17,995 nucleotides of DNA from an uncultured Faecalibacterium sp. (GCA_934512105.1 CAKSWQ010000043.1:1-17995); one strand, 5' to 3'. Positions 1 through 8,462 are shown, counted from the stretch's first letter. The notes: generated from the letters alone by a model not told the origin. Program-made: numbers and translations.

Positions 1-191
1 TCGGCGGGGATGCCGTACCGGCTGCGGAAGGCCTGCAATTCCTGCGGGCTGCGGATCAGCTGCACCTCGGTAAAATGGCCGGTTTGCAGATCCTGAAACC
101 CGGCCACCTGCTCCCCGGTGCAGATGCTGCACCGCAGCACCGGCTTCTGGGCGGCGGGGTCGTAGGGGGATGCTTTCTTTTTGCCGAACAC
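1..191 (-). CDS. Small conserved protein, partial (C-terminus off the left edge)
   Basis: The reading frame starts at a GTG (189-191) with an AAAGGAG ribosome site six bases upstream and runs open for 63 codons to the window edge. It begins MFGKKKASPYDP and contains a CSICTGEQVAGF stretch (residues about 21-32) with two cysteines spaced C-x-x-C, followed by a charged alpha/beta-looking region. It lies 24 bases downstream of the S24 repressor gene on the same strand, so the two are probably co-transcribed. From memory, short Clostridia proteins of this type sometimes carry an automatic label of aspartate dehydrogenase, but they are far too short for that enzyme and I assign no function. GTG rather than ATG is chosen because no in-frame ATG with a ribosome site is present. 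Confidence 0.72.
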   Translation of the reverse strand, partial: MFGKKKASPYDPAAQKPVLRCSICTGEQVAGFQDLQTGHFTEVQLIRSPQELQAFRSRYGIPA

Positions 192-215
192 AGGCTGCTC
201 CTTTCTCTCCTTATC

Positions 216-836
216 TTATAGGCCGCGGCAAAGCCCCACGGCCTTGCCCTCGATGTGCAGCTCCGAAAGCTGCTCTCCGGCGTAGAACATGGGCGGACAG
301 ACGGCGGCGTTATCGGCCAGCAGCATCACGGCGTCGCCCTGCCGGTGGAAGTGCTTGAGGGTGGCTTCCTCGCCCACCCGCACGGCGGCAATTTCGCCCT
401 GCTCCACCTCGGGCTGGCAGCGGATGCAGACGATGTCCCCGTTGCAGATCGTGGGAGACATACTGTCGCCGTGGCAGGTCAGGGCAAAATCCGCGTGCCA
501 TGCGGCAGGCACCCCGATATAGCACTCAATATTCTGCTCGGCGGTGATGGGCGTGCCGCAGGCGATGGAGCCGATCAGTGGCACCTGCACCATGGCAGGC
601 AGCGGCTCAAAGCCCGGAGGACAGGGGCGGGGCGCGTCCAGTCCCAGCAGGGCGGCGGGGGTGGTCTCCAGCGCCTGTGCCAGTTCCTCCACCTTGGACT
701 GGGGCAGGTCGTTGATGCCTTTTTCCAGTTTGGTGATGGAGGAGCGGGAGCGGTAGCCCATGCGCCGGGCAAGCTCCTGCTGCGAAAGGCCCAGCTGCTC
801 CCGGCGCAGACGGACACGGGTAGATAGATCGGACAT
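216..836 (-). CDS. S24-family transcriptional repressor (XRE HTH + LexA-type autocleavage domain)
   Basis: This 206-residue protein has an XRE/Cro-CI helix-turn-helix at about residues 5-60 (LGLSQQELARRMG, then SITKLEKG). A linker is followed by a peptidase S24 domain at about 82-200. The self-cleavage site fits Cys93-Gly94 in IACGTP; UmuD also cleaves at Cys-Gly. The catalytic dyad is Ser125 in GDSMSP and Lys161 in EEATLKHF. Proteins of this build repress a promoter until activated RecA stimulates self-cleavage, so DNA-damage induction is likely. It is divergent from the helix-turn-helix gene at 1029 and shares its intergenic region, which holds repeated TCAAC/GTTGA elements that may be its operators. 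It could be a cI-like phage repressor, a domesticated version of one, or a LexA-like regulator. The XRE-type N-terminus argues against canonical LexA, which has a winged helix. Confidence 0.93.
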   Translation of the reverse strand: MSDLSTRVRLRREQLGLSQQELARRMGYRSRSSITKLEKGINDLPQSKVEELAQALETTPAALLGLDAPRPCPPGFEPLPAMVQVPLIGSIACGTPITAEQNIECYIGVPAAWHADFALTCHGDSMSPTICNGDIVCIRCQPEVEQGEIAAVRVGEEATLKHFHRQGDAVMLLADNAAVCPPMFYAGEQLSELHIEGKAVGLCRGL

Positions 837-890
837 GACTGTTCTCCTGAAAACTATGGGTTGTAGTGTGGGACGCGGTTTTCTGCTCTG

Positions 891-919
891 AGTATAGCAG
901 AAAATTTCCTGAAAATCAA
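891..919 (-). promoter_or_regulatory. Sigma-A promoter of the S24 repressor gene
   Basis: Reading leftward, a TTGATT -35 box (914-919) and a TATACT -10 box (891-896) are separated by exactly 17 bases. The predicted start lies about 50 bases before the ATG at 836. An AAATCAACA repeat copy (913-921) covers the -35 box, which would fit autoregulation. Confidence 0.75.
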
Positions 920-994
920 CAATTGCGGAGCGTTTTGGAAATTATAGGTTGACAGCAAATCAACAGCGGAGTATAATACAACCAATGATTGTTG
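913..994. promoter_or_regulatory. Candidate operator cluster between divergent promoters
   Basis: Related half-sites recur between the two promoters. AAATCAACA occurs as a direct repeat at 913-921 and 957-965. GTTGA (948-952) and TCAAC (960-964) form a dyad over the rightward -35 box. CAAC-CAATGATT-GTTG (979-994) is an imperfect palindrome over the predicted rightward start site. I infer binding by the S24 repressor and/or the small HTH protein at 1029. The repeats are seen directly; the binding is not. Confidence 0.5.
949..977 (+). promoter_or_regulatory. Consensus sigma-A promoter of the HTH / sigma-like operon
   Basis: A perfect TTGACA (949-954) and a perfect TATAAT (972-977) are separated by 17 bases. 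A promoter this strong beside a repressor gene is expected to be held off by the repressor. The -35 box sits inside the dyad GTTGA-N7-TCAAC (948-952/960-964). Confidence 0.88.
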
Positions 995-1006
995 CAAACG
1001 CGGTGA

Positions 1007-1582
<576 letters not shown>

Positions 1583-1605
1583 ACAGTAAATAACAGTGAA
1601 AAGTA

Positions 1606-1635
1606 CCCCAGAAACGTCTGCGGGCGTTTCTGGGG
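1606..1635. repeat. Perfect 11-bp inverted repeat downstream of the sigma-like gene
   Basis: CCCCAGAAACG (1606-1616) pairs with CGTTTCTGGGG (1625-1635) around an 8-base loop, 23 bases after the stop at 1582. No T-run follows on either strand, so on its own it is not a classical intrinsic terminator. It may stabilise the transcript end or assist the stronger hairpin just downstream. Confidence 0.6.
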
Positions 1636-1650
1636 CACAAACATAAAACA

Positions 1651-1688
1651 GGGCTGCTGCACCGTGTTTCGTGCAGCAGCCCTGTTTT
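1651..1688. terminator. Bidirectional intrinsic terminator
   Basis: GGGCTGCTGCAC (1651-1662) and GTGCAGCAGCCC (1671-1682) form a perfect 12-bp stem with an 8-base loop. TGTTTT follows on the + strand and TGTTTTATGTTT on the - strand. It separates the convergent operon ending at 1582 from the cysteine-rich peptide gene ending at 1691. Confidence 0.85.
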
Positions 1689-1690
1689 GG

Positions 1691-1852
1691 TTATTTCTTC
1701 TTGGTGTCCGGGTCCTCGCAATGGCTGTGGCAGGAGGCGCAGTTGCCATTGCAGCCCTCGCCCTTCCAGCCGCCCTGTCTGGAGATCCAGACCACAGCCA
1801 GCGCAAACAGCACAGCCAATATTACCAGCGTGATGATCCCACGAAGTGTCAT
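1691..1852 (-). CDS. FeoB-associated-type Cys-rich single-pass membrane peptide
   Basis: A 53-residue protein with one transmembrane helix near the N-terminus (about residues 5-25, GIITLVILAVLFALAVVWI). It is followed by a cysteine cluster (C-x3-C-x2-C-x3-C in GCNGNCASCHSHCED) and a lysine tail. This matches the layout of the FeoB-associated Cys-rich membrane proteins of Firmicutes, thought to help ferrous iron uptake. No feoA or feoB is in the window, so the label rests on architecture alone. The start at 1852 is preferred over the in-frame ATG at 1858 because the GAGGG ribosome site (1859-1863) touches the latter but lies six bases from the former. It has its own promoter and a strong terminator. 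Confidence 0.62.
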   Translation of the reverse strand: MTLRGIITLVILAVLFALAVVWISRQGGWKGEGCNGNCASCHSHCEDPDTKKK

Positions 1853-1858
1853 ATTCAT

Positions 1859-1863
1859 CCCTC
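1859..1863 (-). promoter_or_regulatory. Ribosome binding site that decides the start of the Cys-rich peptide
   Basis: GAGGG on the - strand abuts the ATG at 1856-1858 with no spacing but lies six bases from the ATG at 1850-1852. The second ATG is therefore the likely start. Confidence 0.6.
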
Positions 1864-1892
1864 GATTTCTCTTATGCAGCTTTCTGCCCCCA

Positions 1893-1921
1893 AGTATACA
1901 CGATTTGCAGGCAAAGAGCAA
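1893..1921 (-). promoter_or_regulatory. Sigma-A promoter of the Cys-rich peptide gene
   Basis: TTGCTC (1916-1921) and TATACT (1893-1898) are separated by 17 bases. The spacer, TTTGCCTGCAAATCGTG, is almost the same as that of the glpK promoter at 4113-4141 (see findings). Confidence 0.7.
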
Positions 1922-1982
1922 CAGCCTGCCGCACATTTTTGTACAGGGTGCAGCCGGTGCGGCTGCCCGGCGGGAATGCTGC

Positions 1983-2009
1983 ACGCCCGGAGCCCGGCAG
2001 GGCGTTTTT
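1983..2009 (+). terminator. Possible weak terminator-like hairpin upstream of tRNA-Val
   Basis: ACGCCC (1983-1988) can pair with GGGCGT (2000-2005), followed by TTTT. A competing hairpin, CCCGGCA (1993-1999) with TGCCGGG (2009-2015), overlaps it. No rightward gene precedes it, so it may only insulate the tRNA promoter from read-through. Confidence 0.3.
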
Positions 2010-2059
2010 GCCGGGAAGGAAAGTGTTTCGAAAAAAGTAAAAGTTTTTTAAATTAGGGC

Positions 2060-2088
2060 TTGCATTTCGGCAAAGGCCGTGCTATAAT
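2060..2088 (+). promoter_or_regulatory. Sigma-A promoter of tRNA-Val with AT-rich UP-like element
   Basis: TTGCAT (2060-2065) and a perfect TATAAT (2083-2088) are separated by 17 bases. The A/T tract at about 2033-2055, directly upstream of the -35 box, looks like an UP element as is common for stable RNA genes. The predicted start leaves a leader of roughly 34 bases before the tRNA. Confidence 0.8.
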
Positions 2089-2128
2089 AGTCACGTTCCA
2101 GTTCGGAGCGCACAACACAAGCGAATAT

Positions 2129-2205
2129 GGAGGATTAGCTCAGCTGGTTAGAGCACCTGCATCACACGCAGGGGGTCTGGGGTTCGAGTCCCTAATTCTC
2201 CACCA
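2129..2205 (+). tRNA. tRNA-Val (anticodon CAC), CCA encoded
   Basis: A full cloverleaf can be drawn. Acceptor arm GGAGGAT pairs with ATTCTCC with one G-T pair. The D arm is GCTC/GAGC, and anticodon stem CCTGC/GCAGG encloses loop ATCACAC. The T arm is TGGGG/CCCTA with loop TTCGAGT. The anticodon at loop positions 34-36 is CAC, which reads GUG (valine). The 3' CCA is encoded in the genome. It stands alone with its own promoter and terminator. Confidence 0.96.
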
Positions 2206-2212
2206 TACAGTT

Positions 2213-2260
2213 CGTACTCGAACCCGATTCTTTACGAAAAAGGGTTCGGGTACGTTTTTT
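2213..2260 (+). terminator. Intrinsic terminator of tRNA-Val
   Basis: GTACTCGAACCC (2214-2225) pairs with GGGTTCGGGTAC (2242-2253) with one T-G wobble. C2213 and G2254 extend the stem. The loop is 16 bases and a run of six T (2255-2260) follows at once. Confidence 0.85.
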
Positions 2261-2261
2261 G

Positions 2262-2381
2262 TTTACAGGAGATACTTCTGGCTCTATGTTCTTGTATCAT
2301 GTGACCAACCCGGCCAATGGAGTCTCTGTGGAGCCTTTGGAAAAGACCCCTCAGAATCAGCAGAAATACAAGAAGCAGTAA
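2262..2381 (+). pseudogene. Possible C-terminal gene remnant downstream of tRNA-Val
   Basis: A frame runs from within the T-run of the tRNA terminator to a TAA at 2379-2381. Its last 31 codons from ATG 2286 read MFLYHVTNPANGVSV, then EPLEKTPQNQQKYKKQ, a polar, lysine-rich ending typical of a real protein C-terminus. No ribosome site is properly placed: AGGAG at 2267-2271 is 14 bases from the ATG. A 12-bp hairpin (2385-2412) follows the stop. It could be a relic of a gene or element that lay behind the tRNA, or a chance open frame. I do not recognise the family. Confidence 0.25.
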
Positions 2382-2384
2382 AAC

Positions 2385-2412
2385 GGAATCTTTAAGCAGG
2401 GCTTAAGGTTCC
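2385..2412. repeat. Hairpin directly after the possible remnant
   Basis: GGAATCTTTAAGC (2385-2397) pairs with GCTTAAGGTTCC (2401-2412) with one bulged T and a 3-base loop. No T-run follows, so it is not a classical terminator. Confidence 0.45.
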
Positions 2413-2418
2413 GCGCAA

Positions 2419-2465
2419 AACACCCCCGGCAGGCGATCACCATTGCGGTGGCAGCCTGCCGGGGG
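2419..2465 (-). terminator. Intrinsic terminator of glpK
   Basis: CCCCCGGCAGGC (2423-2434) and GCCTGCCGGGGG (2454-2465) form a perfect 12-bp stem. On the - strand it is followed by TGTTTTGCG. It lies 33 bases past the glpK stop. The + strand side is followed only by TTTAT. Confidence 0.8.
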
Positions 2466-2498
2466 TTTATACTGTTATCCTATCAAACGTTTTTTGCC

Positions 2499-4286
<1,788 letters not shown>

Positions 4287-4300
4287 TCAAAACCGTTCTA

Positions 4301-5617
4301 TTACAGCTGCTGCTTTGCCAGCACATCAGAGGTGGGGGTCTGGAACACCGGGATGTCGGCATAGGGGTCGGCAGCGGTGTCGGCGGGCAGACTCTTCATA
4401 TATTCGTCCATGGCGACAGCCACCTTTTTGGCAACGGCCACAGCCTCCACCACGGTGCGCGCGCCCATGACGGCGTCGCCGCCAGCAAATACGCCCTCGC
4501 GGGTGGTGCGGCCGTCCTCGCTGACGCTCAGCAGACCCTTCTGGTTGGTCTCGATGCCGGTCGTGGTCTTGACAAGGTTGCTCTCAGAGCCCTGACTGAC
4601 CGACACGATGACGCCGGTGTGGGGGTACAAAGTCTCGCTGCCCTCCACCTGCGTGAACTTGCCGTCCTCGCCCTTGACGGTGTCGCGGCAGATGAGGCCG
4701 TCCTCGCGGATCTCCACCGGCGCCTTGCAGAAGCGGAAGCCCACGCCCTCCAGCCTGGCGTAGCTCACCTCGTACTCGGAAGCACTGATGCAGCTCTCGT
4801 CCCGGCGGGCGTAGCAGGTAACATGGCGGGCACCGTTGCGGATGGCGGTGCGGGCGCAGTCCATGGCGGAGTTGCCCACGCCGATGACTGCCACGTCGTC
4901 GCCCAGACGGAAGGCCTTGGAGTTAGCCAGATAGTCGATGCCAAAGGCCACGTTGCCAAGGCTCTCGCCCTTGATGTGCATGGCATTGGCCTTCCACAGA
5001 CCGGCACCGATGAACACGCTCTTGTAGCCGTCACGGAACAAATCGTCGATGGTGATGGTCTTGCCGATGGTGGTGTTGGGGCGCACCTTGATGCCCTTCA
5101 GCTCCAGATGGCGGTACTGGAAATCGTCCAGCACGCTGTCCGGCAGGCGGTAGTTGGGGATGCCGTAGCGCATCACGCCGCCGATCTTATCCCGGGCGTC
5201 AAAGATGGTCACATCGTAGCCCCAGCGTGCCAGCAGCACCGCGATGGTCAGGCCTGCCGGGCCGGAGCCCACCACAGCGGCCTTCATGCCGTTTTTGGGG
5301 GCGGGGCCTGCGGTCATCTTGTTGGCGTAGGTGGTGGAGATATAGTCCTCGATGATGGAAAAGTGCACCGGGTCGTGGCTGGGCATCCGGTTGCGGATGC
5401 AGTGGCCCTCGCACTGCTTTTCGTGGTTGCACACCAGACTGCACACAGTGGTCAGAGGGTTGTTTTCAAACAGCATCCGGCCTGCATCGTCCATCTGGTT
5501 TGCCTTGAGCAGACGGATGACCTCCGGGATATTGGTGTGGATGGGGCAGCCCTCCTGACACATCGGCTTTTTGCAGCCGAGGCAGCGGTTGGCTTCGTCC
5601 AGAACATGAAGTGCCAT
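4301..5617 (-). CDS. gltA: NADPH-dependent glutamate synthase small-subunit-like flavoprotein (GltA/GltD/NfnB type)
   Basis: This 438-residue flavoprotein begins MALHVLDEANRCLGC. Two N-terminal cysteine sets (C12, C15, C20, C24 and C59, C63, C69, C73) are placed as in the [4Fe-4S] dihydropyrimidine dehydrogenase-like domain. An FAD-binding Rossmann motif follows (VVGSGPAGL, 115-123), then an NADPH-binding motif (VIGVGNSAMD, 244-253) with ARRDE at 270-274. The family passes electrons between NAD(P)H, FAD and iron-sulfur clusters. Members act as the GltD-like glutamate synthase subunit or as the NfnB subunit of transhydrogenase. No large GltB or NfnA gene is adjacent, so the exact reaction is open. 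The start at 5617 has AAGGAGG five bases upstream; an open extension to 5722 runs into the promoter. Confidence 0.88.
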   Translation of the reverse strand: MALHVLDEANRCLGCKKPMCQEGCPIHTNIPEVIRLLKANQMDDAGRMLFENNPLTTVCSLVCNHEKQCEGHCIRNRMPSHDPVHFSIIEDYISTTYANKMTAGPAPKNGMKAAVVGSGPAGLTIAVLLARWGYDVTIFDARDKIGGVMRYGIPNYRLPDSVLDDFQYRHLELKGIKVRPNTTIGKTITIDDLFRDGYKSVFIGAGLWKANAMHIKGESLGNVAFGIDYLANSKAFRLGDDVAVIGVGNSAMDCARTAIRNGARHVTCYARRDESCISASEYEVSYARLEGVGFRFCKAPVEIREDGLICRDTVKGEDGKFTQVEGSETLYPHTGVIVSVSQGSESNLVKTTTGIETNQKGLLSVSEDGRTTREGVFAGGDAVMGARTVVEAVAVAKKVAVAMDEYMKSLPADTAADPYADIPVFQTPTSDVLAKQQL

Positions 5618-5693
5618 GGGTTCCTCCTTGTGTTTCCCCTGCGGGGACAGTCGTTTTTTACAGGTTCGTTGTATCCAACATTGCATTGCTTTA

Positions 5694-5722
5694 ATCATAC
5701 ACCCGAACCGCGCCGGATACAA
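5694..5722 (-). promoter_or_regulatory. Sigma-A promoter of the glutamate synthase-like gene
   Basis: TTGTAT (5717-5722) and TATGAT (5694-5699) are separated by 17 bases. This puts the transcription start about 70 bases before the ATG at 5617. Confidence 0.72.
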
Positions 5723-5758
5723 GAGGGCACAATATAAAATTTTTCACGTTATTTTTTG

Positions 5759-6961
5759 TCAATTCGTCAAAAAGATAATTTTTTGACGATATATCCCGCC
5801 CATCGGCTCCGGTTTTGCCCGGCACAGTGCGCCAAGGTCGCTGGCTCTGCTCTGGGCAGCAGCCATTTGGGCGCAGGTCTCGTTTTCCCGCGCCAGCCGC
5901 GCCAGCGAGTGGGACAGCGGCAGCGCCGTCTCCCCGGGCAGGGGAAGTGCCTCCTTGCGCGCACCCAGCAGGTGCAGATAGGGCGGCAGCGCCGGGGTCT
6001 GGGCAGTATAGCCCAGCGCTGCATCCATCGCCAGCCGCCGCATCCGCGCCCGGGGGTAGCGCACCGTGGTCAGGGCGTCCAGCAGGGCGGACAGGCTTGC
6101 AGTCTCCCGCACAGCGTTTTCCAGCCGGTGCTCCAACCCCTCGGATACCCCGCGCACCGCTGCAAAGGGGGCTTGCTCTGCGCAGGCAGCCCGCAGCAGC
6201 GCCAGCTCGCAGTGCCCCATGACCGCAAAATCCGTATACTTTCCGTCATATTCTGCCTGCATATACAGTTTTAGGGCTTTTTCCGGCACATAAGGTGCCA
6301 GCGCTGCCGCGCCGCCCTCGGCCCAGAGCGCCCGCAGGGCGCTGGCGCTGGCAAAGGCGGCGTGAGCGCTTTCGGTCAGTGCCTGCCCGTGGTCTGCCCC
6401 CTGCCGGGGCAGGGCAATGGGCTGCATTTCTACATTCTGTTCCAGTATGGCTTTACAATATTCTACGGCAAGATTGTTGTTGGGCTTGTCCAGCAGGGCG
6501 GCAACGTCCGACCCCGGGCACAGTGCCTGCACCGCCGCCTGCCGGGCAGCGGCAAAGCTGCGCGCCCCGGCGGCCAGCTGCTGCCTGAGCGCAGCGCGGT
6601 ATTCTTCGCTGCACAGCACTCGGGCAGCTTTTTGCAGCAGGGCGGTGTCCGGGGTCTCTGCCCCAAAGACCAGCGTATCGCACCCGGCAGCGGCCAGAAT
6701 GCACACCCCCGCCCGGGCAAAGGCCTCGGCACCGGCGCAGGCGCAGGGCGCGGGCAGGGCAAACACAAGGTCTGCCCCGCAGGCCAGTGCCGCCTGCACC
6801 CGCACCGCCTCCGGCAACAGCGGCAGCGCGCCCCGCTGGGTGAGCCCGCAGCTCATGGCTACGGCCACCCGCTGTGCCCCCAGCGCCCGCGCCTGCGCCA
6901 GCTGCCATGCGTGGCCGTTGTGGAAGGGGTCGTACTCCGCAATGATGCCTGCAAACTTCAT
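5759..6961 (-). CDS. tmcAL: tRNA(Met) cytidine acetate ligase
   Basis: A 400-residue protein of the TmcAL (formerly YlbM) family. It activates acetate with ATP to acetyl-adenylate and acetylates the wobble cytidine (C34) of elongator tRNA-Met. The nucleotidyltransferase motif HNGH is at 14-17 within AEYDPFHNGHAWQL. It is followed by MSCGLTQRG, which corresponds to the family's SGNFVQRG block with changes. LVFALPAPCACAGAEAFA, DTLVFGAE and KPNNNLAVEYCKA correspond to other conserved family blocks. The length is close to normal. The start at 6961 has AAAAGGAG seven bases upstream; a longer frame to 7069 runs through non-coding sequence. It is divergent from ackA, whose enzyme also uses acetate. 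The sequence is unusually alanine-rich. The family call is firm; the changed QRG block is worth noting. Confidence 0.92.
   Translation of the reverse strand: MKFAGIIAEYDPFHNGHAWQLAQARALGAQRVAVAMSCGLTQRGALPLLPEAVRVQAALACGADLVFALPAPCACAGAEAFARAGVCILAAAGCDTLVFGAETPDTALLQKAARVLCSEEYRAALRQQLAAGARSFAAARQAAVQALCPGSDVAALLDKPNNNLAVEYCKAILEQNVEMQPIALPRQGADHGQALTESAHAAFASASALRALWAEGGAAALAPYVPEKALKLYMQAEYDGKYTDFAVMGHCELALLRAACAEQAPFAAVRGVSEGLEHRLENAVRETASLSALLDALTTVRYPRARMRRLAMDAALGYTAQTPALPPYLHLLGARKEALPLPGETALPLSHSLARLARENETCAQMAAAQSRASDLGALCRAKPEPMGGIYRQKIIFLTN
5765..5788. repeat. Inverted repeat at the tmcAL 3' end
   Basis: CGTCAAAAA (5765-5773) pairs with TTTTTGACG (5780-5788) around a 6-base loop. 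It overlaps the last codons of tmcAL. It is AT-rich and has no downstream T-run on the - strand, so it is a weak terminator at best. No other terminator for tmcAL is visible before the promoter at 5694-5722. Confidence 0.4.
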
Positions 6962-7058
6962 GGAACTGCTCCTTTTCGCCAAAAGATTGTTAAATTTATA
7001 TCGCATATACAGAAAAACCGTATCGTTTCCGGGATTTGTGGGCAGGATGTACAAAAAC

Positions 7059-7070
7059 CTTGTACACAAG
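7059..7070. promoter_or_regulatory. Inverted repeat in the tmcAL/ackA intergenic region
   Basis: CTTGT (7059-7063) and ACAAG (7066-7070) flank AC. A second TGTACA lies at 7048-7053, 13 bases from the TGTACA at 7061-7066. This could be an operator for either divergent gene; that is inferred from position only. I could not find a convincing leftward promoter for tmcAL here. Confidence 0.3.
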
Positions 7071-7091
7071 TTTTACCGCTTTGCCCGGGTT

Positions 7092-7108
7092 GCGGCTTGA
7101 AAAGCCGC
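7092..7108. promoter_or_regulatory. Dyad overlapping the ackA -35 box
   Basis: GCGGCTT (7092-7098) and AAGCCGC (7102-7108) form a perfect 7-bp inverted repeat with a 3-base centre. It covers the -35 box of the ackA promoter, so it may be an operator. Confidence 0.4.
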
Positions 7109-7125
7109 CATCCCTATTATATAAT
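7097..7125 (+). promoter_or_regulatory. Sigma-A promoter of ackA
   Basis: TTGAAA (7097-7102) and a perfect TATAAT (7120-7125) are separated by 17 bases, with a leader of about 70 bases to the ATG at 7205. A strong promoter fits the highly biased codon use of ackA. Confidence 0.83.
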
Positions 7126-7204
7126 AAACGTAGGAATCTGTAAAATTCTGTCCGCAGGTTTTTCAGGCTGCGGATGGTACAAAAATTTTCAGGAGGCAAC
7201 ACAG

Positions 7205-8404
7205 ATGAAGGTTCTGGTTATTAACTGCGGTTCTTCTTCCCTGAAGTATCAGCTGATCGATATGGACGGCGAGAAGGTGCTGTGCAAGGGCCTGTGCGAG
7301 CGCATTGGCATGGAGAGCAGCATGATTACTCACGAGGCCAACGGCAACAAGGCTACCACCCCGGCGATCTTCCCCACCCACACCGAGGCTTTTGCCGAGG
7401 TCGTGAAGAAGATGACCACCGGTGCCGGCAAGTGCATCGATGACGTGAGCGAGATCGACGCCATTGGCCACCGCGTTGTGCACGGCGGCGAGAAGTTCAA
7501 GAGCAGCTGCCTGATCACTGATGAGGTCATCAGCACCCTGCGTGAGCTGAGCCCGCTGGCTCCTCTGCACAACCCTGCCGGTATTCTGGGTATCGAGGCC
7601 GCCCGCAAGGTGTTTGGCAACATTCCCATGGTGGCCGTGTTCGACACCGCTTTCCACAGCACCATGCCGCCGAAGGCTTACATGTACGCCATCCCCTACG
7701 AGTACTACGAGAAGTACGGCGTGCGCCGCTACGGCTTCCATGGCACCAGCCACAAGTACGTTGCCCACAAGGCAGCCGAGTATCTGGAGGAGCCCATTGA
7801 GCGCCTGAAGCTGATCACCTGCCATCTGGGCAACGGTTCCTCCATTGCCGCAGTCGATCAGGGCAAGGTGGTGGATACCTCCATGGGCATGACCCCGCTG
7901 GCCGGCCTGATGATGGGCACCCGCTGCGGCGATCTGGACCCCTCTGTGGTCAACTACCTGAAGTACACCCTGAACATCACCGGCCACGAGCTGGACGAGA
8001 TCCTGAACAAGAAGTCCGGCCTGCTGGGCATCTCCGGTGTTTCCAGCGACAAGCGTGACGTGGAAGAGGCTGCTGCGGCCGGCAACCAGCGCGCACAGCT
8101 GGCTTCCGATATGCTGAACTACCAGATCAAGAAGACCATCGGCAGCTACATTGCAGCCATGGGCGGCGTGGACGCCATCGTCTTTACCGGCGGCATCGGC
8201 GAGCACGATGCCATTGCCCGTGCAAAGATCTGCCACCACATGGATTGGCTGGGCATCCGCATCGACACCGAGAAGAACAAGCACCCCGTTGGCGATGTGT
8301 GCGAGATCACCGCTTGGGGCGCAAAGGTGCGCACGCTGGTCATTGCTACCGACGAGGAGCTGATGATCGCCCGCGACACCAAGGAAGTCATCGACGAGAA
8401 GTAA
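7205..8404 (+). CDS. ackA: Acetate kinase
   Basis: This 399-residue enzyme interconverts acetate plus ATP with acetyl phosphate plus ADP. In a fermenting gut anaerobe it makes ATP from acetyl phosphate or activates consumed acetate. Signatures are in order: VINCGSSSLKY (5-15, Asn7), GHRVVHGGE (Arg90), VFDTAFHSTMP (catalytic Asp147), YGFHGTSHKY (His179), HLGNGSSI, MGTRCGDLDP (Arg240), VFTGGIGEHD, and ATDEELMIARDT near the end. These residues match the Methanosarcina enzyme's Asn7, Arg91, Asp148, His180 and Arg241 with an offset of one or less. Codon use is strongly biased, which suggests high expression. AGGAGG lies eight bases before the ATG. No phosphotransacetylase gene is adjacent. A strong terminator follows. 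Confidence 0.99.
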   Translation: MKVLVINCGSSSLKYQLIDMDGEKVLCKGLCERIGMESSMITHEANGNKATTPAIFPTHTEAFAEVVKKMTTGAGKCIDDVSEIDAIGHRVVHGGEKFKSSCLITDEVISTLRELSPLAPLHNPAGILGIEAARKVFGNIPMVAVFDTAFHSTMPPKAYMYAIPYEYYEKYGVRRYGFHGTSHKYVAHKAAEYLEEPIERLKLITCHLGNGSSIAAVDQGKVVDTSMGMTPLAGLMMGTRCGDLDPSVVNYLKYTLNITGHELDEILNKKSGLLGISGVSSDKRDVEEAAAAGNQRAQLASDMLNYQIKKTIGSYIAAMGGVDAIVFTGGIGEHDAIARAKICHHMDWLGIRIDTEKNKHPVGDVCEITAWGAKVRTLVIATDEELMIARDTKEVIDEK

Positions 8405-8426
8405 GCCTTTTCCAAAGGGCTTTGCA

Positions 8427-8462
8427 GGGGCTGCTGCACAGAGTGTGCGGCAGCCCCTTTTT
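8427..8462 (+). terminator. Intrinsic terminator of ackA
   Basis: GGGGCTGCTGCACA (8427-8440) and TGTGCGGCAGCCCC (8444-8457) form a 14-bp stem with one T-G pair and a GAG loop, followed by TTTTT (8458-8462). Confidence 0.93.

Noticed and set aside
2213..2260. The hairpin after tRNA-Val as a phage attachment site
   Set aside because: It resembles a normal tRNA terminator (long stem plus six T). No duplicated tRNA 3' end or integrase is in the window.
6370..7204. In-frame upstream extension of ackA
   Set aside because: The frame is open but lies antisense to tmcAL and through the promoter. The ATG at 7205 has AGGAGG and the family start MKVLVINCGSSS.
7163..8284. Long open frame antisense to ackA
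   Set aside because: AckA is unmistakable on the + strand with all catalytic residues; the antisense frame is a shadow.
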